Assembly (NCBI GenBank): GCA_963774745.1
Contig: CAVZGE010000011.1
Coordinates: 124,001-188,000 of the forward strand
Origin: Prado023 sp963774745
GTDB taxonomy: Bacteria > Actinomycetota > Actinomycetes > S36-B12 > CAIYMF01
Length of the DNA: 64,000 bases
Reading direction: 5' to 3'
The translations under genes were made by a program, and so were the position numbers. Shown piece by piece: positions 43,936 through 58,133 of the stretch (its first letter is position 1; each line of letters opens with the position of its first letter). A model generated the notes under the pieces. The model ran no database searches. It was not told where the DNA came from and saw only the letters and a program-made list of their open reading frames with translations.

Positions 43936-45133
43936 TCATCCGGTCGTGGCATGCAGCTGAGCCGGGCCGGCGATGGTCCAGCCGGCGTCGGAGACCGCCC
44001 ACGCCGCCGCGACCAGGGCGCGCACCACGTCGAGATCGGCGGATTCCCCGGCGATCCCGCCGCCACGGCCTCCTGCACCCAGTCCCTCAGGCAGCCACCA
44101 GGGCGTGCCCCGTGGCTGCGCAGCAGCATCGGCCCCGGCATCCGTCCCCGACTGCCCAGCGACTGCCTCCGCCGGTGCGACCGGGATGCTGACGGACACG
44201 GCCCCGCACCGTCCGGTCACCGCGGCGGCTCCCCACCGCACCGTCACCGTCGGCGCCGGCTCGAGGAGCGCACGCAGGTCATGGCCCAGGTAGGTGGGGC
44301 GGTGCTCGGGTGCGGCACCGAGGAGGTCCTGCCAGTCGGTGACGCCTGTGAGCACCAGCAGGGACGGGATCCCGGAGCGCGTGGCGCCCTCGATGTCGGT
44401 GTCGAGCCGATCACCCACCACGATCGGGCGCTCAGCCCCGGAGCGCTCGATCGACTCGAGCATCAGTGGCGGCTCGGGCTTGCCGGCCACCAGCGGCTCG
44501 ACGCCGGACGCATGGCGCAGCGCGGCCACCATCGACCCGTTGCCCAGGACGCGACCACGGGGACTCGGGATCGTCCGGTCCAGGTTGGTCGCGACCCAGA
44601 GCAGCCCACGCCCGATCGCCAGCGAACCCTCCGCGAGCTCCCGCCAGCCCGACGTCGGGTCCATAGCCCTGAAGCACCGCGACCGCCCCGTCGTCGACCG
44701 ATTGGACCGGGACCAGCCCCCGCTCGAGCAGCGCCGCGGGGACCCCGGGACCGCCTATCACCAGCACCCGCGAGCCGGCGGGGAGCCGCTCCGCGAGCAT
44801 CCGGGCACCCGCCTGGGCCGAGGTGACCACATCGGACGGCTCTGCCCGGATCCCCAGCTCGACCAGGTGCCCGGCGACGACAGCCGGGGTTCGCGCGGCG
44901 TTGTTGGTGACGAAGGCAGAGCGCATCCCGTGGCGCTCCAGGGCCGCGTCGAGCGACTCCGCCGCATGGGCAACCGCCCCGGCGCCGACGTAGACGACGC
45001 CGTCCAGGTCGAGCAGGGCCACGTCATGCAGGGCGGCCAGCGGGACCGGACGGACGCCGGGGCCGCGGCCGCGGCCGGGGCCGGGGGTCGGGCCGGGGCC
45101 GGGGGTGGGGGTGGGGTCGCGGCCGGCGATCAT
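43936..45133 (-). CDS. HAD-family phosphatase (NagD-like), frameshifted
   Basis: The N-terminal half has L-L-D-L-D-G-V-V-Y-V-G (catalytic Asp pair at about 42/44) and V-T-N-N-A-A-R-T. The C-terminal half has G-K-P-E-P-P and G-D-R-L-D-T-D-I-E-G-A. They lie in different frames, joined near 44648-44651, where one extra base in a C-run breaks the frame (Y-G-P-D-V-G then W-R-E-L). Family length is then about 330 plus a C-terminal tail. NagD-type enzymes dephosphorylate small metabolites. A Pro/Gly-rich N-terminus (45.06-45.12 kb) is low complexity. Confidence 0.78.
45060..45123. repeat. Low-complexity G+C repeat
   Basis: The DNA here is made of GGGGCC, GCGGCC and GGGGGT units and encodes a P-T-P-G-P-G run at the start of the HAD protein. 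Such tracts are prone to slippage and sequencing error, which matters for the frameshift seen 400 bases away. Confidence 0.75.
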
Positions 45134-45182
45134 CCCAGCCTCGACATCCCCGACGGTCGGTGACCCTGGGCCGCCGTCCGGC

Positions 45183-46763
45183 TCACCGACCATCCCGGTC
45201 AGCCCCTGTGTGCTGCCGACCGGACTCGTCCCCCAGCTCGCCGTCGGTCGGACCTGCGTCGTCAGCCCCGGGGGACCGCTCACCCTGCGGCGGCTGCAGG
45301 AACAGACCGGACGGGTCCACATCCTCGGACCCGCCTGCCTCCTCGACCTCGTCGAACGTGATCCCGTCGAGTTCGCTCACCCGCTCCTGGGCGTCGGTGG
45401 ACCCCTCCGGGTCGACCTCCGCCGCCCGGACGAACCACTCGCGAGCCTCGCGGACCCGGTCCACCTCGAGGAGCGCGTCGGCGTAGGCGTATCGCAACCG
45501 GGCCAGCCACTCGCCCTGCCCGCGCGACTTGAGCGCCGGCACCTGCAGGGTGAGCACTGCGGCCTCCGCCTGCCCGAGGTCCCGACGGGCGCCTGCGGCC
45601 ACGATCAGCAGCTCGACCTTGCCCGACCGGTCCAGGGTGCTTGCCTCCGGCGACGAGGCCAGGGCCAGCGCCCGCTCAGGACGGCCCAGCCCGCGCTCGC
45701 AGTCGGCGATCATCGGCAGGTAGTCCGACGAGCCCGAGATGCGCGCGGCCGCCTTCAACTCGGTCAGGGCGGTCCCGTAGTCCCCGGCTGCGTAGGCGGC
45801 CACCCCCACGGCCTCGCGCACGATGGCCACCCGGCCGGCACGCCGAGACGCAGCCCTGGTGTGGGCGAGCGCGAGCTCTGGCTCGTCGGCCAGCAGGCGC
45901 GCGGCTGCCGCCAGGTGCAGCGCGACGATCTCGGCAAGCCCGTCGGGAAGCGTACGCAGGGAGTTCAGGGTCACCCGATCGAGCTCGGAGGGCTCCACCC
46001 CCTCCGGGATCACGGGGTCCTGGACCCCGGAGTCGCGAGGCGCTGGCCGGGACTCGGGTCGCGACCCTCGCGAGCCCGAGTCGCGGCGCTGCGAGCGGTC
46101 CCCACCGGTGCTGCGGGCCGCCGAACCCGTCCGGGAATCCCTGGCAGGTCCACTGGAGCGACCCGCAGAGGATGACCGGCCCGACCCACCCGACGATGGC
46201 GCCCGATCGGTGCGCGACCGATCCGAGGTGCCCCGCGAATCCCCCGACCCCGATGAGCGCGGACGCTCGGAACCACTGACAGCATCTGCCGGACGCGACG
46301 AGCGGGGACGCTGGGAACCACTGCCCGAATCCCCCGACCTCGAGGACGGGGGACGGGTCGAACGGGGTGCACGACCGCGATCCTCGGACCGGGAGTCCCC
46401 GCCAGACCCCCTCGAACCAGTGCCGGAGCCCGAGGACGTCGGGGTACCACCCGACGGCCTACCGGCTGAGGAGGGCCGACCGGACCCAGAAGGGGGACGA
46501 CCGGACCCGGACTGCGGCCTCGAGGACGACCGGCCGGCTCCTGGCTGAGCTCCGGACGACGCACGGCCAGCACCTGACTGCGTCCCCGAGGACGCACCCC
46601 CCTTCGTGCGGGGCCGGCCAGAACCCGATGACGCGCCAGAGCCCTTCGAGCCTGCGCCCGTCCCTTGAGCTCTGCGATCCCGGGAACCGCCCGATGACCC
46701 TCGAGACCCACCCGACCCACCGGAACTGCGAGGGGATCCCCCACTGGACTGCTTGTCGCTCAT
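45183..46763 (-). CDS. TPR-like protein with long low-complexity N-terminus
   Basis: This is 526 residues. Residues 1-250 are almost only Ser, Gly, Arg, Pro, Thr and Asp in short repeats (for example S-S-G-S-G and R-P-R-S-S), surely disordered. The last 270 residues hold helix pairs such as L-A-H-T-R-A-A-S-R-R-A-G-R and A-L-A-L-A-S-S-P-E-A, a TPR fold found next to tlyA in most actinobacteria. Partners are unknown. In mycobacteria a homologous gene sits between tyrS and the HAD gene. Confidence 0.8.
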   Translation of the reverse strand: MSDKQSSGGSPRSSGGSGGSRGSSGGSRDRRAQGTGAGSKGSGASSGSGRPRTKGGASSGTQSGAGRASSGAQPGAGRSSSRPQSGSGRPPSGSGRPSSAGRPSGGTPTSSGSGTGSRGSGGDSRSEDRGRAPRSTRPPSSRSGDSGSGSQRPRSSRPADAVSGSERPRSSGSGDSRGTSDRSRTDRAPSSGGSGRSSSAGRSSGPARDSRTGSAARSTGGDRSQRRDSGSRGSRPESRPAPRDSGVQDPVIPEGVEPSELDRVTLNSLRTLPDGLAEIVALHLAAAARLLADEPELALAHTRAASRRAGRVAIVREAVGVAAYAAGDYGTALTELKAAARISGSSDYLPMIADCERGLGRPERALALASSPEASTLDRSGKVELLIVAAGARRDLGQAEAAVLTLQVPALKSRGQGEWLARLRYAYADALLEVDRVREAREWFVRAAEVDPEGSTDAQERVSELDGITFDEVEEAGGSEDVDPSGLFLQPPQGERSPGADDAGPTDGELGDESGRQHTGADRDGR

Positions 46764-47046
46764 TGACCATCCCTCTCGACCGGGTCAGCCTACCGAGATC
46801 TGGACGGGCACACCTCCACTTCCGCGCAGCGCACACCTGGGTCACGACCGGGATCGCACACGGCAGTCGCTTCGTGGCGCTTCGCACCCTGTGCGGGCAT
46901 CAGCCATTCGTCCCCTTTCAACGCAGGCCCTGCACCGGTGGCGAACTCGGCCCCCTCCGCCCTAACCTCGCGGGAGGCCGACGGCGCACGTCGGCCCAAC
47001 TGGACTCGTCGGACCGGCCGGCGGGCAGAGTGAGAGGGGATCCTGC

Positions 47047-47211
47047 ATGGGAGTCGAGGACATGATCAACAAGGCCAAGGAGGCCCTGGGCGGCGACGCC
47101 AAGGTCGACGAGGTCATCGAGCAGGGCGCTGACGCGGTGAAGGATCAGGCTCCCGACCAGGCGGACCCCATCATCGACCAAGCGGCCCAGGCAGCCAAGG
47201 ACGCGATCTAG
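47047..47211 (+). CDS. Small CsbD/MT0933-antitoxin-like protein
   Basis: This is 54 residues, too short for many gene finders: M-G-V-E-D-M-I-N-K-A-K-E-A-L, then D-E-V-I-E-Q-G-A-D-A-V, then A-A-Q-A-A-K-D-A-I. The repeating K-A-K-E/D-A and D-K-A-type helices resemble the MT0933-like antitoxin/CsbD family. GAGAGGGG lies before the ATG. No toxin is next to it, so it may be a stress protein. Confidence 0.65.
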   Translation: MGVEDMINKAKEALGGDAKVDEVIEQGADAVKDQAPDQADPIIDQAAQAAKDAI

Positions 47212-47229
47212 TCAACTCGCCGACAACGC

Positions 47230-47262
47230 AAAAAGGGCCGCCCCAATGGGGCGGCCCTTTTT
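47230..47262. terminator. Bidirectional terminator of rrn and the 54-residue gene
   Basis: AAAAAGGGCCGCCCC, a short loop, then GGGGCGGCCCTTTTT: a perfect stem with A- and T-runs on both sides. It ends the rrn operon on the minus strand and the small plus-strand gene. Confidence 0.95.
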
Positions 47263-47271
47263 GAAAGAATG

Positions 47272-47388
47272 TCCGGCAGCGTCCTACTCTCCCACAAGGT
47301 CCCCCTTGCAGTACCATCGGCGCTGAGAGGCTTAGCTTCCGGGTTCGGAATGGGACCGGGCGTTTCCCTCTCGCTATGACTGCCGAAA
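47272..47388 (-). rRNA. rrf: 5S rRNA
   Basis: About 117 bases. The C-C-G-A-A-C-C-C-G-G-A-A-G loop region (CCATTCCGAACC) and the paired ends GTTTCGGCAG and CTGCCGGAC are present. Boundaries are good to a few bases. Confidence 0.95.
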
Positions 47389-47464
47389 CTCTATTGAGAT
47401 ATGATCCCCGACCGTATCTCGGGAACCGCACAGTGGACGCAAACATTAGAAATGATTGTGAGTG

Positions 47465-52428
<4,964 letters not shown>

Positions 52429-52570
52429 AGTTTGCTCTGGGGCGAACCCCAGAAACTTGTTAACCTCAGTTGATCTCTGGCAAGACCTCAAGCTGACTTG
52501 CTTGATGTCATCACCAAAGGAATTTCCGCCACGATCGACTCTCGCCGACCGCGGACGGGGTTAAAAAATT

Positions 52571-52609
52571 GGCATTGACTTTCGGCACGCTGTTGAGTTC
52601 TCAAGGAGC
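52571..52609 (-). promoter_or_regulatory. rrn leader antitermination element
   Basis: The minus strand reads CTTGAGAACTCAACAGCG. This is the boxA-type motif of actinobacterial rrn leaders, recognised by the Nus antitermination complex. The copy near the 23S start is similar. Confidence 0.7.
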
Positions 52610-52659
52610 GATTGCGCACCTTTGCGTCAGCTTGGCTTCCGCGCGGGGGCAACTCCACT

Positions 52660-52688
52660 AACTTAGCCTGTTCGCTTGCGGGAGTCAA
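52660..52688 (-). promoter_or_regulatory. rrn promoter
   Basis: TTGACT (52683-52688) and TAAGTT (52660-52665) are 17 bases apart on the minus strand, with a near-consensus -35. It lies 230 bases upstream of 16S. No second promoter is clear. Confidence 0.7.
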
Positions 52689-52980
52689 ATCCCGCTCTGC
52701 GCTGCTTGACCGCTGCGCGGCCTGGCTAGTCAGTCCTTCTGTTGTACCCGGCGAGTGAGCGCAGCGAACTGCACTCCATCTGCTCCGGGAGCCTCTACGA
52801 GGGACCGACCGGCCTGCCCTTCAGGGACTTACTGGCCGTTCGTTCCTCCCTCGCGGTCGGTAGGTAGAACTGTACGCGAGGCCCTCGGATCCGGTCAAAT
52901 CCCCGCCCTCGTGAGCACGGAATCGCCCATGCAGTCGGCGATTTCGGCGTGCGGCAGGCGCTCCTGGGGCCTCCTTGCAG

Positions 52981-54297
52981 TCAGCCGGTGACCAGGCGGA
53001 CGCCGGCGACGGCACGCCTTCCGCGCCGCACGACCAGCCAACCCCCCACCAGCGCGTCCTCGAGTGCGTAGGTCGCCGTGTCGTCGGGGATCCGGACGTT
53101 GTTGACCGAGGCACCCCCCTCGGCGATCGTCCGGCGCGCGGCTCCCTTCGAGGGCGCCAGGCCGGCGGCGACCAGCAGGTCGATCGCACCAACCGCAGAC
53201 CCCGAGGGCACCGACACCTCGGCGAACTCGGTCTCCCGCAGGGCAGCATCCAGGGTCGCCGGCGGGACCTCCCGCAGCTCACCGGAGCCGAACAGCGCCC
53301 GTGAGGCCGCCTCCACGGCCGCCAGCGCCTCGGGACCATGCACCATCGCGGTCAGCTCCTGGGCCAGCGCACGCTGACCGGCACGCGCTGCCGGGCGCTC
53401 GGCGAGCTCGACATCGAGGGCCTCGATCTCCTCCCGCGTGCGGAAGGAGAACATGCGCAGGTTGCCGGGCACGTCCCGGTCGTCGGTGTTGAGCCAGAAC
53501 TGGTAGAAGGCATACGGGCTGGTCAGGTCCGGGTCGAGCCACACCGCCCCGCCCTCGGTCTTGCCGAACTTCGTGCCGTCGGCCTTGAGCATCAGGGGCG
53601 TCGTGAGGGCATGCACGGATACCCCCTCGACGCGGCGCACGAGGTCGACCCCGGCCACGATGTTGCCGAACTGGTCCGAGCCGCCGGTCTGCAGGCGGCA
53701 GCCGTAGCGCCGGAACAGCTCGAGGTAGTCCATGGACTGCAGCAGCACGTAGCTGAACTCGGTGAACGAGATCCCCTGGTCGGCCAGGCGGCGGGCCACT
53801 GCCTCGCGGTCCAGCATCCGGTTGACGCTGAAGTGCTTGCCGATGTCGCGCAGGAACTCGATCACGGACATCGGCGCGGTCCACTCGTGGTTGTTCACCA
53901 TGCGCGCAGCGGCTGGCCCATCGAAGTCGAAGAACCTCTCGAGCTGACGGCGGATGCCATCGGACCACGCGGCCACCACCTCGGCCTCGTTGAGGGTTCG
54001 CTCACTGGTGGGCTTCGGGTCGCCGATCATGCCGGTGGCCCCGCCGACCAGGGCGAGCGGTCGATGGCCGGCCAGCTGGAACCGGCGGGCCGTCAGGGTC
54101 TGGGCCAGGTGCCCGACGTGCATGCTGGGCGCGGTCGGGTCGAACCCGCAGTACAGCGTGATCGGGCCCGTCGCCAACTCGGCGCGCAAGGCATCGAGGT
54201 CTGTGCTGTGCGCGATGAGGCCCCGCCAGGCGAGGTCGTCGAGGACCGAGGCACCGCCGAACGGGAGCTGATCAGGTGTGGACGGGTCGATGGTCAT
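52981..54297 (-). CDS. tyrS: Tyrosyl-tRNA synthetase
   Basis: This is 438 residues. The class I H-V-G-H is at 60-63 and K-F-G-K-T serves as the KMSKS loop. F-D-P-T-A-P-S and G-G-S-D-Q-F-G-N-I are present, and a C-terminal S4 domain (L-V-A-A-G-L-A-P-S-K-G-A-A-R) closes it. I choose the ATG at 54297 because GGAAGA is nine bases ahead. An ATG at 54306 is possible. It is divergent from the cupin gene. Confidence 0.96.
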   Translation of the reverse strand: MTIDPSTPDQLPFGGASVLDDLAWRGLIAHSTDLDALRAELATGPITLYCGFDPTAPSMHVGHLAQTLTARRFQLAGHRPLALVGGATGMIGDPKPTSERTLNEAEVVAAWSDGIRRQLERFFDFDGPAAARMVNNHEWTAPMSVIEFLRDIGKHFSVNRMLDREAVARRLADQGISFTEFSYVLLQSMDYLELFRRYGCRLQTGGSDQFGNIVAGVDLVRRVEGVSVHALTTPLMLKADGTKFGKTEGGAVWLDPDLTSPYAFYQFWLNTDDRDVPGNLRMFSFRTREEIEALDVELAERPAARAGQRALAQELTAMVHGPEALAAVEAASRALFGSGELREVPPATLDAALRETEFAEVSVPSGSAVGAIDLLVAAGLAPSKGAARRTIAEGGASVNNVRIPDDTATYALEDALVGGWLVVRRGRRAVAGVRLVTG

Positions 54298-54346
54298 GGC
54301 GCGCATTCTTCCGCATCCGCCGCCCGACGGGTGCCAGCATGGGGCC

Positions 54347-54709
54347 ATGCCCACATTCGCCGGCGACTCCGGCCCCCGCGTCATCCACGCCGCGCACCTC
54401 CCGCTCGACTGGGGTCCTGTGGATCGCGCCCACCGCGTCTCTGGTGACCCGCAGGTCGGATCGGCGGAGGTGGCGATCGCACCTGGGGTCGAGGTGGGCG
54501 TGTGGTCGCACACCGCGGGAGTCAGCACCGACACGGAGGCCGACGAGGTGTTCGTCGTGCTGTCGGGGCGGGCCTCGATCGCGTTCGCCGACGGGACCGT
54601 GATGACCGTCGGGCCCGGGGACGTGGGGGTCCTGCCCCCGGGTGCGCAGACCACGTGGACCATCCACGAGGAGCTGCGCAAGGTCTACATCATCCGAACC
54701 GGGGCCTGA
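54347..54709 (+). CDS. Cupin-domain protein
   Basis: This is 120 residues. It has one beta-barrel cupin with V-F-V-V-L-S-G-R-A-S-I and G-P-G-D-V-G-V-L-P-P-G, the two motif halves. The metal-binding His residues are mostly missing (one H in W-S-H-T), which suggests the DUF861/EutQ-like cupins rather than a metal enzyme. The role is unknown. It is divergent from tyrS. Confidence 0.85.
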   Translation: MPTFAGDSGPRVIHAAHLPLDWGPVDRAHRVSGDPQVGSAEVAIAPGVEVGVWSHTAGVSTDTEADEVFVVLSGRASIAFADGTVMTVGPGDVGVLPPGAQTTWTIHEELRKVYIIRTGA

Positions 54710-54751
54710 CCGTCGCGCCGCCGGCCGTTCTCTGCTGCGGCCCTGACCGGG

Positions 54752-56212
54752 CTAGCGCAGCAGCGGGACCGGGTTCGACTGCGCCCACCGCGACCACTGC
54801 GCGGCCTGCCCCCGTAGGGCAGCCACCTGCTCGGACACCCGGACGGGGGCGGTGCCACCGAACCTCGAGCGGGCGTCCACCGCGGCCTGGGCGGTGAGCC
54901 GGTCGCGAACCTCCGGGGTCAGCGCCGGGGAGATCGCGGCCAGCTCCTCGTCGGTGAGGTCCCACAGCTCGACACCGCGGACCTCGGCGGCGCGCACGCA
55001 GGCCCCCGAGATCTCATGCGCGTCACGGAAGGGCACCCCGCGCTGGACCAGCCACTCGGCGATCTCGGTGGCCAGCGCGAACCCCTCGGGGGCGCTGGCG
55101 GCCATCCGGGCGGTGTCGAAGCGCAGCGTCGCCACGCTGCCGGCCATCGCGGGGAGCACCAGCAGGAGCGTCTCGACCGCGTCGAACGTCGGTTCCTTGT
55201 CCTCCTGCAGGTCACGGTTGTAGGCGAATGGCAGGCCCTTGAGGGTGGCCAGCAGGCCGGTCAGGTTGCCGATGAGCCGGCCGGACTTGCCGCGCGCGAG
55301 CTCGGCGATGTCCGGGTTCTTCTTCTGCGGCATGATCGATGAGCCGGTGGACCAGGCGTCGTCGAGCACGGCCCAGCCGAACTCCCGCGAGGCCCACAGG
55401 CAGATCTCCTCGCCGAGGCGCGACAGGTGCACGCCGACCATCGCCGCGACGAACAGGAACTCGGCGACGAAGTCGCGGTCGCTCACGGCGTCGATGGAGT
55501 TGGCGATGGCACCGGTGAATCCCAGCTCGAGGGCGACGGCCTGCGGGTCGAGCGCGAGCGCGGAGCCGGCCAGGGCCCCGGCGCCCAGCGGCGACAGCGC
55601 GGCGCGCACGTCCCAGTCGGCCAGCCGGTCGAGGTCGCGGCCGAAGGCGTGGGCATGCTTGGCCAGCTCGTGCCCGAACGACACGGGCTGGGCGTGCTGC
55701 AGGTGCGTGAAGCCCGGCGCGGGGCAGTGGATGTGCGCCTCGGCCTGGTCGGTCAGGGCGATCACGAGGTCGACGAGGGCGCCTGCGACCGCCCGGGACT
55801 GATCGCGCAGGTAGAGCCGCAGGTCGGTGGCCACCTGGTCGTTGCGGCTGCGTCCGGCGCGCAGCTTGCCGCCCACCGGGCCGAGAAGCTCCAGGAGCCC
55901 GCGCTCGATGGCCGTGTGCACGTCCTCGTCATCCGGGGTCGCGGCGAAGGTGCCGGCTGCGACCTGCGCGGCCAGCGTGTCGAGCGCAGCCACGACCTGA
56001 TCGTGCTCGCCCGCGTCGAGCAGCCCCGCCCGGTGCAGGACGCCGGCGTGGGCGCGGGTCTGCAGCAGGTCGTAGGGCGCCAGGCGCCAGTCGAAGTGCA
56101 CCGACAGGCTCAGCGCGGCCATCTGCGGCGAGGGACCTCCGGTGAACCGGCCGCCCCACAGCCGGGTCGGGCCCCCCGCAGGAGGCCCGGCCTCGGCAGG
56201 CGGCTGCGTCAC
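54752..56212 (-). CDS. argH: Argininosuccinate lyase
   Basis: This is 486 residues from a GTG at 56212 that overlaps the argG stop. The superfamily signature G-S-S-I-M-P-Q-K-K-N-P-D is exact, and S-R-N-D-Q-V, T-H-L-Q and A-Q-P are present. It splits argininosuccinate to arginine and fumarate, the last step of the pathway. Confidence 0.97.
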   Translation of the reverse strand: MTQPPAEAGPPAGGPTRLWGGRFTGGPSPQMAALSLSVHFDWRLAPYDLLQTRAHAGVLHRAGLLDAGEHDQVVAALDTLAAQVAAGTFAATPDDEDVHTAIERGLLELLGPVGGKLRAGRSRNDQVATDLRLYLRDQSRAVAGALVDLVIALTDQAEAHIHCPAPGFTHLQHAQPVSFGHELAKHAHAFGRDLDRLADWDVRAALSPLGAGALAGSALALDPQAVALELGFTGAIANSIDAVSDRDFVAEFLFVAAMVGVHLSRLGEEICLWASREFGWAVLDDAWSTGSSIMPQKKNPDIAELARGKSGRLIGNLTGLLATLKGLPFAYNRDLQEDKEPTFDAVETLLLVLPAMAGSVATLRFDTARMAASAPEGFALATEIAEWLVQRGVPFRDAHEISGACVRAAEVRGVELWDLTDEELAAISPALTPEVRDRLTAQAAVDARSRFGGTAPVRVSEQVAALRGQAAQWSRWAQSNPVPLLR

Positions 56213-57420
56213 TCGACGCTCCGGCCGATGCGCAGGTCGCGGGCGGCAGCCATCTTCGAGGGCAGGCCCCAGAGCTCGATGAAGCCCTTGGCCAGCGACT
56301 GGTCGAACGTGTCGCCGGTGTCGTAGGTGGCCATCCCGAAGTCGTAGAGCGACTCCGGGGACTTCCGACCGGTCACCGTCGCGCGGCCGCCGTGCAGCGT
56401 CATCCGGACGTCCCCGCTGACCGACTCGTTGAGCTCGTCGAGGAAGCCGCCGAGGGCCCGGCGAAGTGGTGAGAACCACAGGCCGTCGTACACCAGCTCG
56501 GTCCAGCGCTGGGAGACACCACGGCCGAAGCGGGCCAGGTCGCGCTCCACGGTGACCGCGGCCAGCTCCTGGTGCGCGGTGATCAGGGCGATCGCGCCGG
56601 GGGCCTCGTAGACCTCGCGGCTCTTGATCCCGACGAGCCGGTCCTCGACCATGTCCAGGCGGCCCACGCCCTGGGCACCAGCCCGGGTGTTGAGCTCCTG
56701 GATCACCTCGAGCATCGGCAGGGTCCGCCCGTCGATCGCGACCGGGACTCCCGAGGCGAACGTGATGACGACCTCGTCCGCGTCCCGTTGGACCGTGGGG
56801 TCCTGGGTGTAGGAGTAGATGTCCTCGATCGGACCGTTCCAGATGTCCTCGAGGAAGCCGGTCTCGACCGCGCGGCCCCACACGTTCTGGTCGATCGAGT
56901 ACGGCGACTTCTTCGTCACGTCGATCGGCAGGTCATGGGCCTCGGCGTAGTCGATGGCCTTGTCGCGGGTCAGCGCGAGGTCACGGACGGGGGCGATGCA
57001 GGTGAGGTCCGGGGCGAGGTTGGTGATCCCCACCTCGAAGCGGACCTGGTCGTTGCCCTTGCCGGTGGACCCGTGGCTGACGACCGTGGCGCCGTGCTTG
57101 CGGGCGGTCGCCACCAGGTGCTTGACGATCGTGGGCCGGGAGAGCGCGGAGACCAGCGGGTAGCGGTCCATGTAGAGCGCGTCAGCCTTCAGCGCCGGCA
57201 GGCAGTAGTCGTCGGCGAACTCAGCGCGCGCATCGACGACCTCGGACTCGACAGCGCCGCAGGCCAGGGCCCGCTCGCGGATGACCTCGAGGTCCTCGCC
57301 GTCCTGGCCGACGTCGACCGCGCACGCGATCACCTCGGCACCTGTCTGCTCCGCGATCCATCCGATCGCCACGGACGTGTCCAGCCCGCCTGAGTAGGCC
57401 AGTACGACGCGGTCAGCCAT
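56209..57420 (-). CDS. argG: Argininosuccinate synthase
   Basis: This is 403 residues. A-Y-S-G-G-L-D-T-S at 8-16 is the ATP pyrophosphatase loop, with G-S-T-G-K-G-N-D and S-P-Y-S-I-D-Q-N downstream. It joins citrulline and aspartate. An ARG box sits about 50 bases ahead of the ATG and covers its own -10. GGAGAG is the ribosome site. Confidence 0.97.
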   Translation of the reverse strand: MADRVVLAYSGGLDTSVAIGWIAEQTGAEVIACAVDVGQDGEDLEVIRERALACGAVESEVVDARAEFADDYCLPALKADALYMDRYPLVSALSRPTIVKHLVATARKHGATVVSHGSTGKGNDQVRFEVGITNLAPDLTCIAPVRDLALTRDKAIDYAEAHDLPIDVTKKSPYSIDQNVWGRAVETGFLEDIWNGPIEDIYSYTQDPTVQRDADEVVITFASGVPVAIDGRTLPMLEVIQELNTRAGAQGVGRLDMVEDRLVGIKSREVYEAPGAIALITAHQELAAVTVERDLARFGRGVSQRWTELVYDGLWFSPLRRALGGFLDELNESVSGDVRMTLHGGRATVTGRKSPESLYDFGMATYDTGDTFDQSLAKGFIELWGLPSKMAAARDLRIGRSVE

Positions 57421-57470
57421 GAGTCTCTCCAGTCAGTTCCGTGCGCGGGTCCCGCGCGCTCGGGACCCAG

Positions 57471-57488
57471 TATACGCATATGCGTATG
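57471..57488. promoter_or_regulatory. ARG box upstream of argG
   Basis: TATACGCATATGCGTATG, nearly the same as the box upstream of argC. On the minus strand it contains a likely -10, TATACT, so ArgR bound here would block RNA polymerase. Confidence 0.75.
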
Positions 57489-57635
57489 CCGGTTCGAGCG
57501 CTCCCCACCCGGTGATCCAGGCAGGGTGGCGACGCTAGAAGGCACCCAACCCGAATGGATCGCGCAGGGGACAGCAGGGGGCGCGACGGAACGACGGGCG
57601 TGGCCCACTCGGCGGGCTGCACTGCCGTGGGCGGG

Positions 57636-58133
57636 TCAGCGGCGGGGGTCGACCAGGCCCAGGATCGCTGCTGCGACAGTGGCTCCCCCGTCGGGCACCC
57701 TCGTGATCAGGATGACCGTGTCGTCGCCGGCCACCGTGCCGATGACGTCCGGCCAGTCGGAGCGGTCGATCGCCGAGGCGAGGTACTGGGCACCACCCGG
57801 GGGGGTGCGCAGGACCACGATGTTGGCCGAGCTGTCGACGCCGACCAGCACGTCCTGCGCGACCTTCGACAGCCGCCCGATGGAATCACCGTCGGGGGCG
57901 TGCGGGCGGGTGTCCCCGCCCTCGGCGGGCACCGCGTAGACCTGGTCGCCGGACCCGGTGGCGACCTTCACCGCCCCGAGCTCGTCGAGGTCCCGCGACA
58001 GTGTGGCCTGGGTGACCGCGAACCCGTCGCTGGCGAGCCGGTCGGCCAGGGCCGCCTGCGAGGCGACCGGGAAACGGTCGAGCAGCTCGACGATCCGGCG
58101 GTGCCGGGCGGCCTTGGTGTTCGGGATGGTCAT
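57636..58133 (-). CDS. argR: Arginine repressor ArgR
   Basis: This is 165 residues. An N-terminal winged helix (V-T-Q-A-T-L-S-R-D-L-D-E-L-G) is followed by the C-terminal arginine-binding hexamer domain with G-T-V-A-G-D-D-T-V-I-L-I. It represses the arg genes when arginine is present. It overlaps the argD stop by four bases, and argF, which often lies between, is missing. Confidence 0.97.
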   Translation of the reverse strand: MTIPNTKAARHRRIVELLDRFPVASQAALADRLASDGFAVTQATLSRDLDELGAVKVATGSGDQVYAVPAEGGDTRPHAPDGDSIGRLSKVAQDVLVGVDSSANIVVLRTPPGGAQYLASAIDRSDWPDVIGTVAGDDTVILITRVPDGGATVAAAILGLVDPRR

